From Stereocaulon alpinum (Eukaryota > Ascomycota > Lecanoromycetes > Lecanorales > Stereocaulaceae), in assembly GCA_018257865.1 (NCBI GenBank), contig JAEUBA010000163.1:1-36327 (forward strand): a stretch of DNA of 36,327 bases. Direction: 5' to 3'. Positions 1-10,367 of this stretch are shown here, piece after piece (positions within the stretch are counted from its first letter, which is position 1; each line of letters begins with the position of its first letter). Both the position numbers and the translations under genes were made by a program. The notes under the pieces are model-generated. The model saw only the letters and a list, made by a program, of their open reading frames with translations. It had not been told where the DNA came from and searched no databases.

Positions 1-441
1 CTTTTCTAAAATACGCCTTCTAATTTATAACTTAGTATATCCTTCTCTTAGTCCTATATACCTATAACCCTAGCCTTCCCCTAGGATAGACTGCGCGTTA
101 GTCTTAACCGGTAGATACGTATCAAGCGCACGTAGATATTAGATTTTTTAAATTAACGGCTGAGTAGGTGTTACCTATACTCTTTACTTATTAGGCTGAG
201 ATACTATACCTGATACTAATTCTTGCTGTCTAGTCTCGATTGTAGGGGAGGTATAATAGTTATAGTAGAGTTAGGGTAGGTATTATCGCGTTGCCCGAAA
301 AACTCTATACGGAGTTCTTAGCAACCACGCGACGTCTTAACATCGTTTAACCTATAATATATTAGGGGAGATATCTCGGCTCTGAATAGGTATTCAGGTT
401 CGTAGCTAGCACCGCGTACAGGTGTGTCTCTATCGCTGGCC
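1..441. repeat. Left 441-bp terminal inverted repeat of element H
   Basis: This stretch matches the reverse complement of 35876-36316 without a gap, base 1 pairing with 36316. The differences I see are C/T or G/A changes, as expected from RIP. The match stops at about 441, where unique H sequence begins at 442-444. The right copy continues 11 bp further outward in the window (36317-36327), so the true tip of this repeat may lie left of base 1. It holds the mirror of the last ~124 bp of the SNF2 reading frame seen at the right end. No target duplication can be judged because the outer flank is missing. Confidence 0.93.
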
Positions 442-966
442 ACAAGTAGTAAGTAATAAGCTATTAGATAAATATATTATAAGCAGTATCCTTCTATAAA
501 TAGGTTTCTTCCTTAGTAAAATATTATTAGTTATTCCTCCTCTACCTCTAATATATTATTACTATCACTTCTATTAATACTAGTATTATCGTTAGCATTA
601 TTACTACCGCGAGATATTAGAGGTAGGCTGGATTTAGAGATACTATTATTACCTACTAGAATATTACTACTAGGATCGTCGTCCCTATCCGATTTTAAAA
701 GTAACGCGTTAGAATCGTTATTAATATTAAACCTAAGAGCTCGTTTATATTAAATACTATAGGGGATATTCCTTTCTAAGTAGTTATTAAGACTTAGGTA
801 GAAACCGGTCTTTATATAAAGTATATTAAATATATTAATAAGATACTTTCGGTTATACTTTAACTATATATAGTTAAAGGGGTCCCTATTATATAGTATA
901 GATATACGCTAGTATATTACTAGTTATAGAAATACGTCTATAGAGTACTTTATTATTATATATATA

Positions 967-1013
967 CAAGTTAGTGCCCGTAATCTTTATAGAAGATTAA
1001 TAATTAAACGGGC
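967..1013 (-). other. Helitron 3' end with terminal hairpin
   Basis: Reading the minus strand, a compound hairpin lies 9 nt before the end. The outer stem is GCCCGT/ACGGGC (976-981 with 1008-1013). Inside it is a perfect 7-bp stem, TAATCTT (981-987) with AAGATTA (993-999), around a 5-nt loop. Helitrons characteristically carry a short hairpin about 10-12 nt from their 3' end, where it acts as the transposition terminator. The stems survive although the surrounding DNA is heavily mutated. Confidence 0.8.
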
Positions 1014-1193
1014 TATATCTCGCTTATTTAATACTCGATTTATAAAATTTACTAAGTAGATTTAAAAAGTTTTCTATTTATAGTCTAAGCGGGCTTCTAA
1101 TTCTAAGTAATAGCTATATTAGACCTCTATATTAAGTAAAATCTAACCCCTAAGCAACTCCTACTAGCTATAACCGTCCTATAAGTACTAGAC

Positions 1194-4100
1194 CTATAGC
1201 AGTACCTACTTATAGACTAGGTTATTTATAAGCTTATACCTAATATACTCGTCCGAATCTAGACTAATTATATATAGGTTCGACTCTATAGTAACGCGCG
1301 AGTTACTGATATAGAATTATCTATAGGTGAATGCTAGACGGGATCGTAGGTTAAGTCCTATATACTTTATTAACTAGCCCTGCGACTTATTAATAGTTAT
1401 TGCGAAGGCAGGGCGTATAGGGAACTACTTACGGGTAAATAGGGTAGGGATATACTTATTACTATCCTTAGACTATAAAGGGATCTTATATAAGACTACC
1501 TTACTACCGTTGAAACTCCTACCTATAATATTACCCTTAAGGACGTGTCTCCTATATTTAGTAAGTAAAATACGGGTCCTATTATAGAGACGGGGTATAT
1601 TAAGGTTCCTTATTAATATTACTAGCGTCCCCACCTTTAACCGTAGCTTATATAGTAGTAGTAAGGGCTTATAGAATTTATTCTAGTACTTATTAGGGAA
1701 TATCTCGTTTTCCTTAGGGTTCACCGCTTAATTAAAACTCCAGTATTTATAGTAGTCGCCCCGTATACGGTTAAGAATATAGTTATTAACTTTCTAGATA
1801 TCCTTATTTATAATAGCTAGAATTACTTATTTAGTTAGATAGCGCCGGTCTGGAAGATCTCTACTAATAGCGGGGTAAATTTTATTAATTAGTATATCTA
1901 TAGTATTCCTTAGTAGGTATCTATATTTCTAGGGAGACTTCTTATCCTTAGTAATTAGGTCGACTATATTACCTTTACTATTACTAATATATAGGAGAGC
2001 TTCGGCAAATTCTACTATTCGCCGCCTACCTTCTTCGGTAAGACCTCTATTACTTAAACGTATATTAGTAGTAAGCTAAAGAATAGTTACCTTATCCTAG
2101 AACGCCGCCTTCTAGATATAGGTATTAATAATAACGCCTATAATCCCCCCTAGGACTACTAGTAAGGTCTAACGGAAATTGTTATAAAAGTAAACGACCT
2201 TACTACTAAAGTAAGCTCCGTTATTACCGTAAATATCCTATAAAGAACGGCTAACGTATTTAATAGCGAAATAACTCTATATAGGTACTTTATCTTAGAA
2301 AATAATATAAGCCCGCTTAATTAACTCTATAAGATTAGTCCCTTTCTAAATACTATAACTAGATATACTCTCAGCGTCTAATAGGATCTTAAATTACGAA
2401 TAGGTAGTACGTCTACTATCTAATAGGGTTATAGCGATACCTAAAGAGGCTATAGCTAAAGTAATACACTTTTAAAAATAAAGCTTCTTTAGAATAGTAT
2501 TCTAGACTATAGTCTTCCTAGTACCGCTAGCGCCGTTTAAAAAGAATAGTACGCCTATACTAAATTTATTATTATTATTCTTATCTACTATAGCTATAAT
2601 CTTTTCGGCTACTAGGTGTTAGTTAGTATTAAACTTCTACTATTTAACTTCTATATCTTCTAGTATAATATTATAAGATATCTCCTTACGGAGTAGACGG
2701 TTCTAGATTCGCGATTTATATAGAAGATCGAATAGAATAACGACCGACGGAAGGTTAAATAGCTTTAGGCTAAGGCTACTTTTAATAATAGACTAATAGT
2801 CTAACTAGCCTAAAATTAAATATAGAGTATATTACTCAGCCTAAAATACTAGGTTTCGTACGCGTTCGTCCTTATAGCCCTAGAGGGTATCTATATAGTA
2901 GGCGAAATACTTATTTAATATACAGGTGCAGTCGTCTAATATACTATTTTAATAATTAGAATATATAGGCTAGCTCGGATAGAGAATATAGTTCGACTTA
3001 GTTAAATATAGTCTAACTTAGATATAGAATATAGTCTAACTTAGATAGAAAAATAATTACTATAGTAATAAAAATAGATATATACCTTACTTTAAATTTC
3101 TCCTAAAGTACTAAAGGGTCCTCTAGGTGCAGTTCTAATAGAATAGTTATAAAAAGACCTTATAGTACTACTAGTAAGTAAAGAGTCTTTACTTCCTCTA
3201 GTACCTTAATATAGTACTTATTATTCTCTACTAATCTAAGTCGAACGTAGGTAACTTTATATATTAGAAGCTCGCTGTTAATAGTCTATAGATTATCGAA
3301 TAATATTACCCCCCGACGGTAGGTAAGAAGGAGTCAGTAATAGTATAAATCACCTTACTTAGGACTAATTATATATATACGTCTAATTACCTCCCCCTTT
3401 TCGCGAATATATTATATCCGTTTCCTCTTATCCTATATAAAATATATAGGAAATTCGTTATATAGGTAATTAAGGGGGTTTATATCTAGAAGGTATAGTT
3501 ACCTATTCCTTCTCCTAAATAGTAGAGGCTGATCGTTCTCTAAGGCTTCCTTTATAAGATAATTTATCTTAAAGAACTCCGTTAACTATATCTTATATAA
3601 TAAGTCCTTATTAAGAATAATCTTAGTAGTATCCCTATCTAAATTAACGCTAATCTACTACTCCTTAGGTAAATAAATCTGCAGCTGTTTAATATAAGGC
3701 TTAATCCCCCCTATACTAAACCTAAAGATCTTCTAGCAAGCTTCGGAGCTTTCTATCTAATAACTTTTATAGAATTCGGTAACCTTATTAACTAATAGAG
3801 GCTCTAGCCGTTACTACCCCAGCGGTATAGAGTTCCCCTAAGGTACTATTATTAATTAAGTAACCGAAATATTTACTTAGTCTAGACCCTTATAGATATA
3901 CTTAAATAAGTAAAATATAGACTTAATAGAGGTGTAGATCTTAATATTTAGATAAGTATAGTACTTCTTTAGAAGCTAGGGGTTATAAGGAATAACCTAT
4001 TAGTTAGTATAGCCCTCTAGGGTAGGCTCTATATACAGGCGTCGATAATATAGGTATACTCCCTTAGGATCGAACGATAACTTATTATAAATATCCTTAG

Positions 4101-5770
4101 GGAAGAACTTAGAGTACTAGTTCTTCTCTTTATCCTAGTAGATATTAGAGGCTAAGTAATAGTAATAGATTATATAAGTAGTTACTAACTTATAGAGCAC
4201 TAGGTCCTTCGTCTTATTAGGAATAACAGCTTAGACAGCGTTATTAATCTAAGAGATATATCTAATTTTATCCTCCTTATAAATAATAAGAAGGATATAG
4301 GCGTACGGTAGACCTCGCTTTTAAAATTTAACTATATAGTAATAACTAATATAGACGCTTAAGATATATCTCTTAAAAAGATCCTTAAAAAGCTTCTAAA
4401 GCTTTATATTAAAAACTTATACCTATATATTATAGACCTCCGTCGTCGATAAACTAAATTAAATAGAACGGCGGACGTCAGCCTAATTCAGGTTATATAT
4501 AAAAGTTATAAAGAAGGTAGGATTACCTTAATACTATACTACTATTAAAGTATCCTCTATATCTGCCTTTATAGCTTTAGGGCTACCGGCTATACTAGAT
4601 AGTAGAATAGTAACCTTACTACTAAGATTACTAAGCCCTAGATCTAGATTATTATATAGTTAATTAATTAAGCCTTTATAGCTAAGTACCCGAATTTTAT
4701 ACTAATACTTAATATACTAATTCAGGTTATTCTATTTAATAGTAGCGTAAGCGTTAGTAACGAAGTAGTTAAGGAGACGCTTAGAATAGAGTAATTAAGA
4801 GAATCTACTATTACAGTACTATTATAGTATTAGCAGAAGAATTCTTTAAAATATTAAATCTTATAAGGCCTACCCCGCAGGGAAATCTTATTTTAAAAAC
4901 TTAAAAATACGGAAAATATAATATATACTCTCTAGTAGTCGATTATTTTAGTACCGTTTTAAGTAATATATTAATAGTTCTATAAAAATTATATTTAGAA
5001 CGAAATTCTTCTCTATATCTAGCTTACTTATACTAGCTAATAGATATCTTCTATAACTATCGATAGCGATATCTATAGCTACTATAATAAAGCGCTATAT
5101 ATCCAGCACTTATAGAGGTATTACTAAGATAGTATAGAAGGGGGGCGGCGCTTTTTAGAAGAAAAATAATAGAAGATTATAATATCCTATATAAAGATAT
5201 AAAGTACTAGAAAAGATAATCTTACTAATATAAGGGTAGACGTTTAAAAGATATAAATTAGGCTTACCTATAGCTAATAGCGATAGATCTAACTCCTAGT
5301 AACCTATATAGACCCTCTATAACCTTTTAGTATAGCTCTATCTCTTTTAGGCTCTTCCTCCTTATTACTATACTTAGGCCGGTTAGGGTCCTAATATATA
5401 CTATAGTACTAAGTAGTTCCCTACCTTATATTTAACCTATAAGTAGTAAGGAGATATCCTTCTAGGAGCTTATTATATCCCTATAGTAGTAGACTATCGT
5501 ACTAACTCTATTCCCTATAAGGGAAAGGTAGGATATACTATAGGGGTATATAGGATAAGTGCTATTTAGGGACCCTTATAAGGCCCCTACCCTTAACTTT
5601 AATATAAATATCTCGTGCGATACGTCCCTTCGCGCCGTCGGGAGGAGTAATTATAATATAGGCTACCTTACTAGATATAGGGCGATTATATATACTGCGA
5701 TTAGCACGCCTAAGGTTATATTATATAATATAGACGTTTATAGTCTATAGAGGGTATTTTACCTTATTAT
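1194..5770 (-). pseudogene. Helitron RepHel protein (Rep + PIF1-like helicase), RIP-broken
   Basis: RepHel nicks and unwinds Helitron DNA during rolling-circle transposition. From N to C terminus on the minus strand I read: a block with ITPPDGAKGRIARDIYIKVK (around 5587-5660); the Helitron-like N domain (about 4330-4760); the HUH motif as RGLPYAYILL near 4290-4320, where both His are now Tyr; and the catalytic-tyrosine region KSIFYLFKYIYKGLD near 3880-3925. The PIF1 part shows a Walker A written FFLNGASGTRKT (2512-2546) and, near 1360-1414, RPAFAITINKSQG followed by YISNSRVT (family LYVALSRVT). Likely C-terminal stop at 1194-1196. In-frame TAG/TAA codons occur throughout at former Trp/Gln positions. 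Family-typical order and length are kept, so the gene was complete before RIP. Upstream of 5770 the frame was not traced. Confidence 0.9.
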
Positions 5771-7535
5771 CTAATAAGCGTTCCCAGCAAGTCTTAAAGC
5801 TCTATATATAGGGGTTAATATCTTAAAGGAGTCGCTAAAGAAGAAGTACTATATTCGTATTAATAGATCTTTTAACCTGCCTAGTATATATTATACGGGT
5901 ATCTACTTAATCCTAGCTATTATCGATAAAGTAGTACTAGGTATATCTCTCAGTAATACCTTCTTTAGGTAAAAGTAGACTAATAGCGTAATATATCCCC
6001 CCTTAGATCTTATATATAGTCTGCCTAACTTAATAATCTATCTTATCTACGCCCTTACTAGTAAAAGAAAGTAGGTTATTATAGTTTAAGGCTCTCTTAA
6101 TAAATATAGTACTATAGGTAGTCTATTTTATCTTATACTACCCTAGCTAATAAGGGTCTAGGATATAGTCCTAACTATCTAATATATATTCTACCTTATA
6201 AAATAGCTTATTTAATATAAGAACTTAATACTTAGGGTTACCTTCAGGTAGTTATTTAAGGAATTCGAAGTTAGGGGAGTTAGGTACTTAGATATTAATT
6301 ATACTATTCTAATAGCACTACTACTATTTAGTAGAAAGATACTCACCCTCAAAAGAGAAGGCGTAGTAATAAGGATATTTATTAGTTAGATTAAAGAACT
6401 ATAGTAATATAACGTACTCTAAGAGATTAATATATACTTACGGTAGCTAAGTATATAGATATATACTAGGTAAGGTTCTACTACCCTTATCTATAGTATT
6501 ATAGCGCTAATACGGTTAACGGTAACGCTACTAACGTAATATATATTCCTCGCTATTCTCCTATACCTATAGGGCGTATCTCTATTACTAGCGGAGGTTA
6601 TATCGCAGTTCTAGCGGAGGTACTTCCTCTTTAGAAGAAGAATCTTAGTACTTAGGTAGACTTAAATCCTCTAGATTATAGGGCGGTATAACTACTTAGA
6701 TAACTAGTTAGATATCTAATTAGGCAGGGTAAGGCCGTTAATAGGCGATATCTAATTAGGTAGGGCGAGGCCGTAGATAGGCGTTCTACTACTATAGTTA
6801 AATAATTAGCCTTCTCTACGTATTATAAATTTATACCTGCTAACTTATAGTAGTAATATTAAGGTTCCTAGTACTCTAAGCGGTCCTAGCGCGTTTCCCC
6901 CTACCTTAACCTTATATTCTACGGTTAATAGTATTATTTAGGAGGTCTCTAAGTAGTATAGACGAATTCTACCGCTTTTGATTAACTAAACGTATAGATT
7001 ACTTAGTAGATATAGGATCGATATATATATATACCTAAGGCTTCAGAGCTCGATTACTTATAATATATACCTTATTATATATACTACCGGTACTAGTGAA
7101 GACGTTTTGAGGTCGTAGGGCTATACTATAGTAAGATAGTAGAGCAGTAGTAAATATAGGAGTTACCTAAGTTTTTTTAAGAAGGGGCGTTAAGTATTAA
7201 GCTTAGTAATTACCAGCGAGCGGTACCTATAAAATATAGTAATAACACTTCTTTTACTTATAACTATTATATAAATAGGCCGATTCTAATAATTCTTAAT
7301 ACGTAAGTAATCTAATAGCTAACTTTAAAACTTATAAAGTTATCTTAATACTATATAATATATATAGCGCGAGGTATTACTGCGAAGAAGTTATAAAGTA
7401 GATTTAACTTTTGGTAGTTAAAGGCGCTAGGCCGAAAAGCGTACTATTAGGGGGGGAGAAGTATAGGGGCAATCTAATTAGCTATAAAGGCGGAATTGCT
7501 CCGAAAGTCGCGATATTCTGTTATTATAAGAAAGA
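5771..7535 (-). other. 5' part of the Helitron, no gene resolved
   Basis: This 1.77-kb stretch lies between the readable RepHel region and the Helitron 5' end. It probably holds the promoter and any N-terminal or intron-bearing part of RepHel, but I could not follow a frame. It contains one clear direct repeat (6711-6782) and otherwise RIP-type AT-rich sequence. The small open frame at 5559-5750 on the plus strand at its border is antisense to RepHel and not a gene. Confidence 0.5.
6711..6782. repeat. 36-bp direct repeat, two copies, in the Helitron
   Basis: Two adjacent 36-bp units (6711-6746 and 6747-6782) both begin GATATCTAATTAGG and end in GATAGGC or TAATAGGC. They differ mainly by C/T and G/A changes. 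No function is evident; they lie upstream of the RepHel reading frame. Confidence 0.8.
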
Positions 7536-8224
7536 TTAAAGGGTTCTATAAGTACTTATACTTTAGGAATTATAGCCCCTTAGGTAGTATCTTATCGAAG
7601 TTTATAGCTTTAATACCGAACTTAAAAACTAAATCTAGCTAAGACTTAGTATAATCCTAGCTTATTATAGCCTTAAACTCTTTAAATATTATAATACTCG
7701 TAATATATTTAGATATCGTCGGTCTAAGTATTATAAGGAATTATACCTACTACTTATCCGCTACTATAAGGACGTTAGTCTTCTACTATTTATATATACG
7801 CTAGACCCGAACTTTGGCTTCTTTATATATATAGTAACTAGCTTTTATTCTTAGGAATATAGCCTATACTAGCTCCTCTATAAAGCTATTAGAGAGAAAC
7901 ACTAGGAAATATTAATAGGTAATAATATTTAACTCTATATATACCCCTTCTTTAGTCTTACTAAGATATACTAATAGTACCGTCTGTTTTTACTAACTAT
8001 CTATATATAAGGTTATTAATAAGGTACTCCTTAACCGCTTAGGCGCTGCGGAAGGCTTTAGGACTATATAGCTAGTTATAGGGTATTATAATACTAAGTC
8101 TATAGTCTTCTAACTAGACGATAATTATATAGGTATATAGGTAGATATAGGTACCTTTAAAGTTAATATCTTACCTAATAATAATAATTTTTAAGATATT
8201 ACTAATAGTCTTTATAATAATATA

Positions 8225-8307
8225 GGTAGGTCTTTTTAAGAAGAAGGAAGGTAGTTTTATATTTATAGTCTAAGTAGGTCTTTTTAAGAAGGAGGAAGGT
8301 ATTTTTA
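8225..8307. repeat. Imperfect direct repeat in H (49-bp period)
   Basis: Two units start with GTAGGTCTTTTTAAGAAG at 8225 and 8274. The same pair is in copy B at about 29684 and 29733, so it belongs to H. It lies just upstream of the ORF-L reading frame, in the spacer between the divergent genes, where it could be a promoter element; that is inference. Confidence 0.7.
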
Positions 8308-8560
8308 TAAGCTTAGGTAAGATTTAGTATTACCTTACTATAAAGTAAGCTATAAACCTAGGGATATTCTTATCTTTCTTATCTAAGCTTATTATTAACT
8401 ATAATAAAGAGGTATAATATACTTTAGATCTTACCTTTATAGGGCTTATTATTTATTAATTTTTATTAGAGTTAGAATTATTAAGCTACCGCTTACGACG
8501 GCGATTATTATAACCTAATATAGTTACCTAAAGTTTATCGTAAGAGTTATATTAAGGTAC

Positions 8561-8693
8561 TGTAAGGGGTAGATACGCTATAAGGGCCCTAATAGGGGGA
8601 CTTCTAGGTATCGGACCCGATATCCTTAACTTTTGCCTCTTCTAGGTGGCAGAGGGGTAGGGCTCTGGCCCGGAGTCTAACCTACTCCTTACA
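8561..8693 (+). repeat. 5' LTR of the TRIM
   Basis: 133 bp, starting TGTAAGGGGTAG and ending CTACTCCTTACA, with canonical TG...CA ends and a short inverted terminus (TGTAAGG/CCTTACA). It contains the 16-nt segment at 8608-8623 that is complementary to the candidate primer-binding site just downstream. Confidence 0.93.
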
Positions 8694-8696
8694 ATT

Positions 8697-8712
8697 ATAT
8701 CGGGTCCGATAC
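8697..8712 (+). other. Candidate self-priming primer-binding site of the TRIM
   Basis: ATATCGGGTCCGATAC, starting 3 nt after the 5' LTR, is the exact reverse complement of 8608-8623 inside the LTR (GTATCGGACCCGATAT), and of its copy in the 3' LTR. In Tf1/sushi-type retroelements the 5' end of the RNA folds back onto the primer site and primes reverse transcription without a tRNA. The position and length of complementarity fit that mechanism. If so, transcription would start near 8608. This is inference from complementarity only. Confidence 0.55.
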
Positions 8713-8746
8713 TCCGTTAGTCAATCGCCCAGGCGCCTTGGCGTGC

Positions 8747-8776
8747 AAGGTCGGGGGTTCGACTCCTGGAGGGGCA
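8747..8776 (+). other. tRNA-like 3' half with perfect B box in the TRIM core
   Basis: The core contains GGTTCGACTCC (8756-8766), a perfect RNA polymerase III B box, followed by CTGGAGGGGCA, which resembles the T-arm and 3' acceptor strand of a tRNA. The upstream sequence has a weak D-arm-like TTAGTCAATCG, but no matching 5' acceptor strand (TGCCCCT) is present. It is therefore a tRNA-derived fragment or a coincidence, not a tRNA gene. Confidence 0.4.
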
Positions 8777-8802
8777 CTGAATATCGCGCAAGTAACCGCG
8801 CT

Positions 8803-8911
8803 GATTAGCCAGCTTAGAGGCACCCTAGCAGGGCCTCAACTGGGTATGGTATCGCGCTGTCACGCGCAGATTGGCCAGCTTAGAGGCACCCTGGCAAGGG
8901 CCTCAACTGGG
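8803..8911 (+). repeat. Duplicated 42-bp unit in the TRIM core
   Basis: Units at 8803-8844 and 8869-8911 share CCAGCTTAGAGGCACCCT and GGGCCTCAACTGGG and are nearly identical. They are separated by 24 bp rich in GCGC. The GC-rich repeats may form RNA structure in the element's transcript; nothing indicates coding. Confidence 0.85.
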
Positions 8912-9023
8912 CCTTAGTGAGGCGCTCTACGGGGGCCTTGCGACCCGACAACTCTCGCTAAGCGGTGTTGATCTGGGGGAAGTTCAACTTACACTATTAG
9001 TAGTCCTCGGGGGCGAGTCCCTT

Positions 9024-9034
9024 AAGGGGGGGAA
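9024..9034 (+). other. Polypurine tract of the TRIM
   Basis: AAGGGGGGGAA lies 4 nt before the 3' LTR, the place where plus-strand DNA synthesis is primed in LTR retrotransposons. It fixes the element's orientation as plus. Confidence 0.8.
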
Positions 9035-9038
9035 TAGT

Positions 9039-9171
9039 TATAAGGGGTAGATACGCTATAAGGGCCCTAATAGGGGGACTTCTAGGTATCGGACCCGATA
9101 TCCTTAACTTTTGCCTCTTCTAGGTGGCAGAGGGGTAGGGCTCTGGCTCGGAGTCTAACCTACTCCTTACA
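9039..9171 (+). repeat. 3' LTR of the TRIM
   Basis: 133 bp, same length as the 5' LTR and nearly identical. The first dinucleotide is TA instead of TG, a G-to-A change, and there is at least one C-to-T change (GGCCC to GGCTC). It is followed directly by the GGTAC duplication. Confidence 0.93.
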
Positions 9172-9309
9172 GGTACTATAGGCTTATTTAGGGTTAACGG
9201 ACAAGTCCTTCTTTAACTAGAAGACTTTAATATAGCTCTTTATAAACTATAGTTACTAGCTATAACAAGTATAAGTTTAAGCTAATTAGGGTACGAAATT
9301 AAGATCTTA

Positions 9310-9329
9310 CGTCGGTAAATCTAAACCTC
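9310..9329. repeat. Left terminal inverted repeat of the TA transposon
   Basis: Begins CGTCGGTAAATC and matches the reverse complement of the right end with one C/T mismatch in the first 18 bases, then loses one C relative to the partner. Confidence 0.9.
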
Positions 9330-9763
9330 GCCCCGCCGGCCCTAGGCCTTAGGCGTTTACCCTAGGGGCCTTAGGGGCCCTAAGTATTCTATTTTAGCCC
9401 TAAGTATCCCGACTTAGCCCTAACTTAGCCCTAAGCTAGCCCCGGGGCCTTAGGGCTAGGTCTACTATACCTAAAGCTTTAATCGCGTATACTACTCTAA
9501 GGGCTAGCCCCTAAAACAGCCCCTAGAATAGCCCTATATTAGGTCTAAAATTTTAATATTCGCGATTAACGGGTACTATATAGGCTCTTTACTAAGAATT
9601 AATCTTATTATAATATAAGTTTTATATAGTTATTTAACCGATTTAAGTTTATACTAGTTCTAGAACGCTATTAATACTAGAATATAACCGTTCTAAAACT
9701 ATAAGAACTATAGATAATTTTATAACTATTAGATAACGGTTGCGCAACTCCAACTAAAACCCT

Positions 9764-10336
9764 AACTCCAGCAACTCCAGCAACTCCAGTAACTCCAGCA
9801 ACTCTAGCAACTCCAGTAACTCCAGCAACATCAGTAGCACCTGCAATATCCAGTAACATTAGCAGCACCTGTAATATCCAGCAACATCAGCAGTACCTGC
9901 AATATCCTACAGCACCAGCAATATCCTGCAATATCCAGTAACATCAGCAGCACCTGCAATATCCTACAGCACCAGCAATATCCTGCAATATCCAGTAACA
10001 CCAGCAACACCTGCAATATCCTACAGCACCAGCAACACCTACAATATCCAGCAGTATCAGTAACACCTGCAATATCCAGCAACACCTGCAACACCTGCAA
10101 TATCCAGCAATATCAGCAGCACCTGCAATATCCAGCAGTATCAGTAACACCTGCAATATCCAGCAGTATCAGCAATACCTGCAACACCTGTAATATCCAG
10201 CAACATCAGCAGCACCTGCAATACCTATAATATCCAGCAATATCAGCAACACCTGTAATATCCTACAATATTAGATTAGTAACATCTAGTAGTACTAGCA
10301 ATATTAGTAATATCTAGTAATATTAGTAATACCTAG
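9764..10336. repeat. Minisatellite inside the TA transposon
   Basis: The array begins with a 9-bp unit (AACTCCAGC and variants) after AAAACCCTAAC, then passes into longer units built from CAGCAACACCTGCAATATC, CAGCAGTATCAGTAACACC and similar. It keeps abundant CpA, unlike the RIP-mutated DNA around it, and becomes mutated towards its right end (AGTAATATCTAG). The reverse strand can be read in three frames as Cys/Leu-rich peptides, which is a by-product of the repeat and not a gene. Confidence 0.92.
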
Positions 10337-10367
10337 ATAGTTTATTAATTATTAATCAACTATTTAC

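Larger units (their letters stand above)
967..7535 (-). mobile_element. Full-length Helitron inserted in H copy A
   Basis: The ends are fixed by the empty site in copy B at 28993/28994: host sequence ending TATATA joins TTAAAGGG with nothing lost or duplicated, and insertion is between A and T as in Helitrons. On the minus strand the element begins TCTTTCTTATAA (TC end) and finishes ...ACTAACTTG, preceded by a hairpin. The end CTTG departs from the usual CTRR. The 6569-bp body encodes a RepHel protein on the same strand. There is no target duplication, as expected for rolling-circle insertion. RIP has destroyed the coding capacity. Confidence 0.92.
531..8215 (-). pseudogene. ORF-L, unknown protein of element H (copy A), split by a Helitron
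   Basis: The minus strand reads as a protein with RIP-type stops from about 8215 to 7536 and, after removing the Helitron, from 966 to a stop at 531-533. Readable stretches include KAFRSA, VKTDGTISIS, EELV-AIFLRIKASYYIY, TNVLIVADK and DFNKILPKGL. The C-terminus is hydrophilic, rich in Asp, Ser and Asn, and ends in Glu residues (LEVEEE). At least two frame changes occur (about 7910-7930 and near 7540), which could be introns or indels. I see no DDE, tyrosine-recombinase or zinc-finger motif. It is divergent from the SNF2 gene and sits beside the left terminal repeat, a position that would suit a transposase or accessory protein, but that is inference. The start is unknown, since ATG codons are erased. 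Confidence 0.55.
8561..9171 (+). mobile_element. TRIM-like miniature LTR retrotransposon, 611 bp
   Basis: Two 133-bp LTRs flank a 345-bp core with no coding capacity, and a 5-bp duplication GGTAC (8556-8560 and 9172-9176) borders it. Copy B has a single GGTAC (30014-30018), giving the empty site. A purine tract AAGGGGGGGAA sits 4 nt before the 3' LTR, and a candidate primer site starts 3 nt after the 5' LTR; both give plus orientation. It must depend on proteins of another retrotransposon. It is GC-rich and keeps many CpA/TpG, unlike its surroundings. The LTRs differ by very few bases (for example the 3' LTR starts TATAAG instead of TGTAAG), so the insertion looks recent. Confidence 0.9.

Noticed and set aside
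5559..5750. 63-codon open frame on the plus strand
   Set aside because: It is antisense to the readable RepHel region of the Helitron and shows no own family signal.
7720..7860. Plus-strand protein-like stretch (DPNFGFFIYIVTSF)
   Set aside because: The minus strand gives a longer continuous reading across this and flanking segments (ORF-L), so this is its antisense shadow.
8694..8776. Functional tRNA gene in the TRIM
   Set aside because: Only a T-arm/B box and 3' acceptor-like sequence are present; no 5' acceptor strand or convincing anticodon arm.
9677..10156. Three overlapping minus-strand frames rich in Cys, Leu and Gly
   Set aside because: They are translations of the minisatellite; open only because the repeat lacks stops.
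9764..10336. CRISPR-like array
   Set aside because: Units are contiguous and degenerate without unique spacers; the context is fungal.
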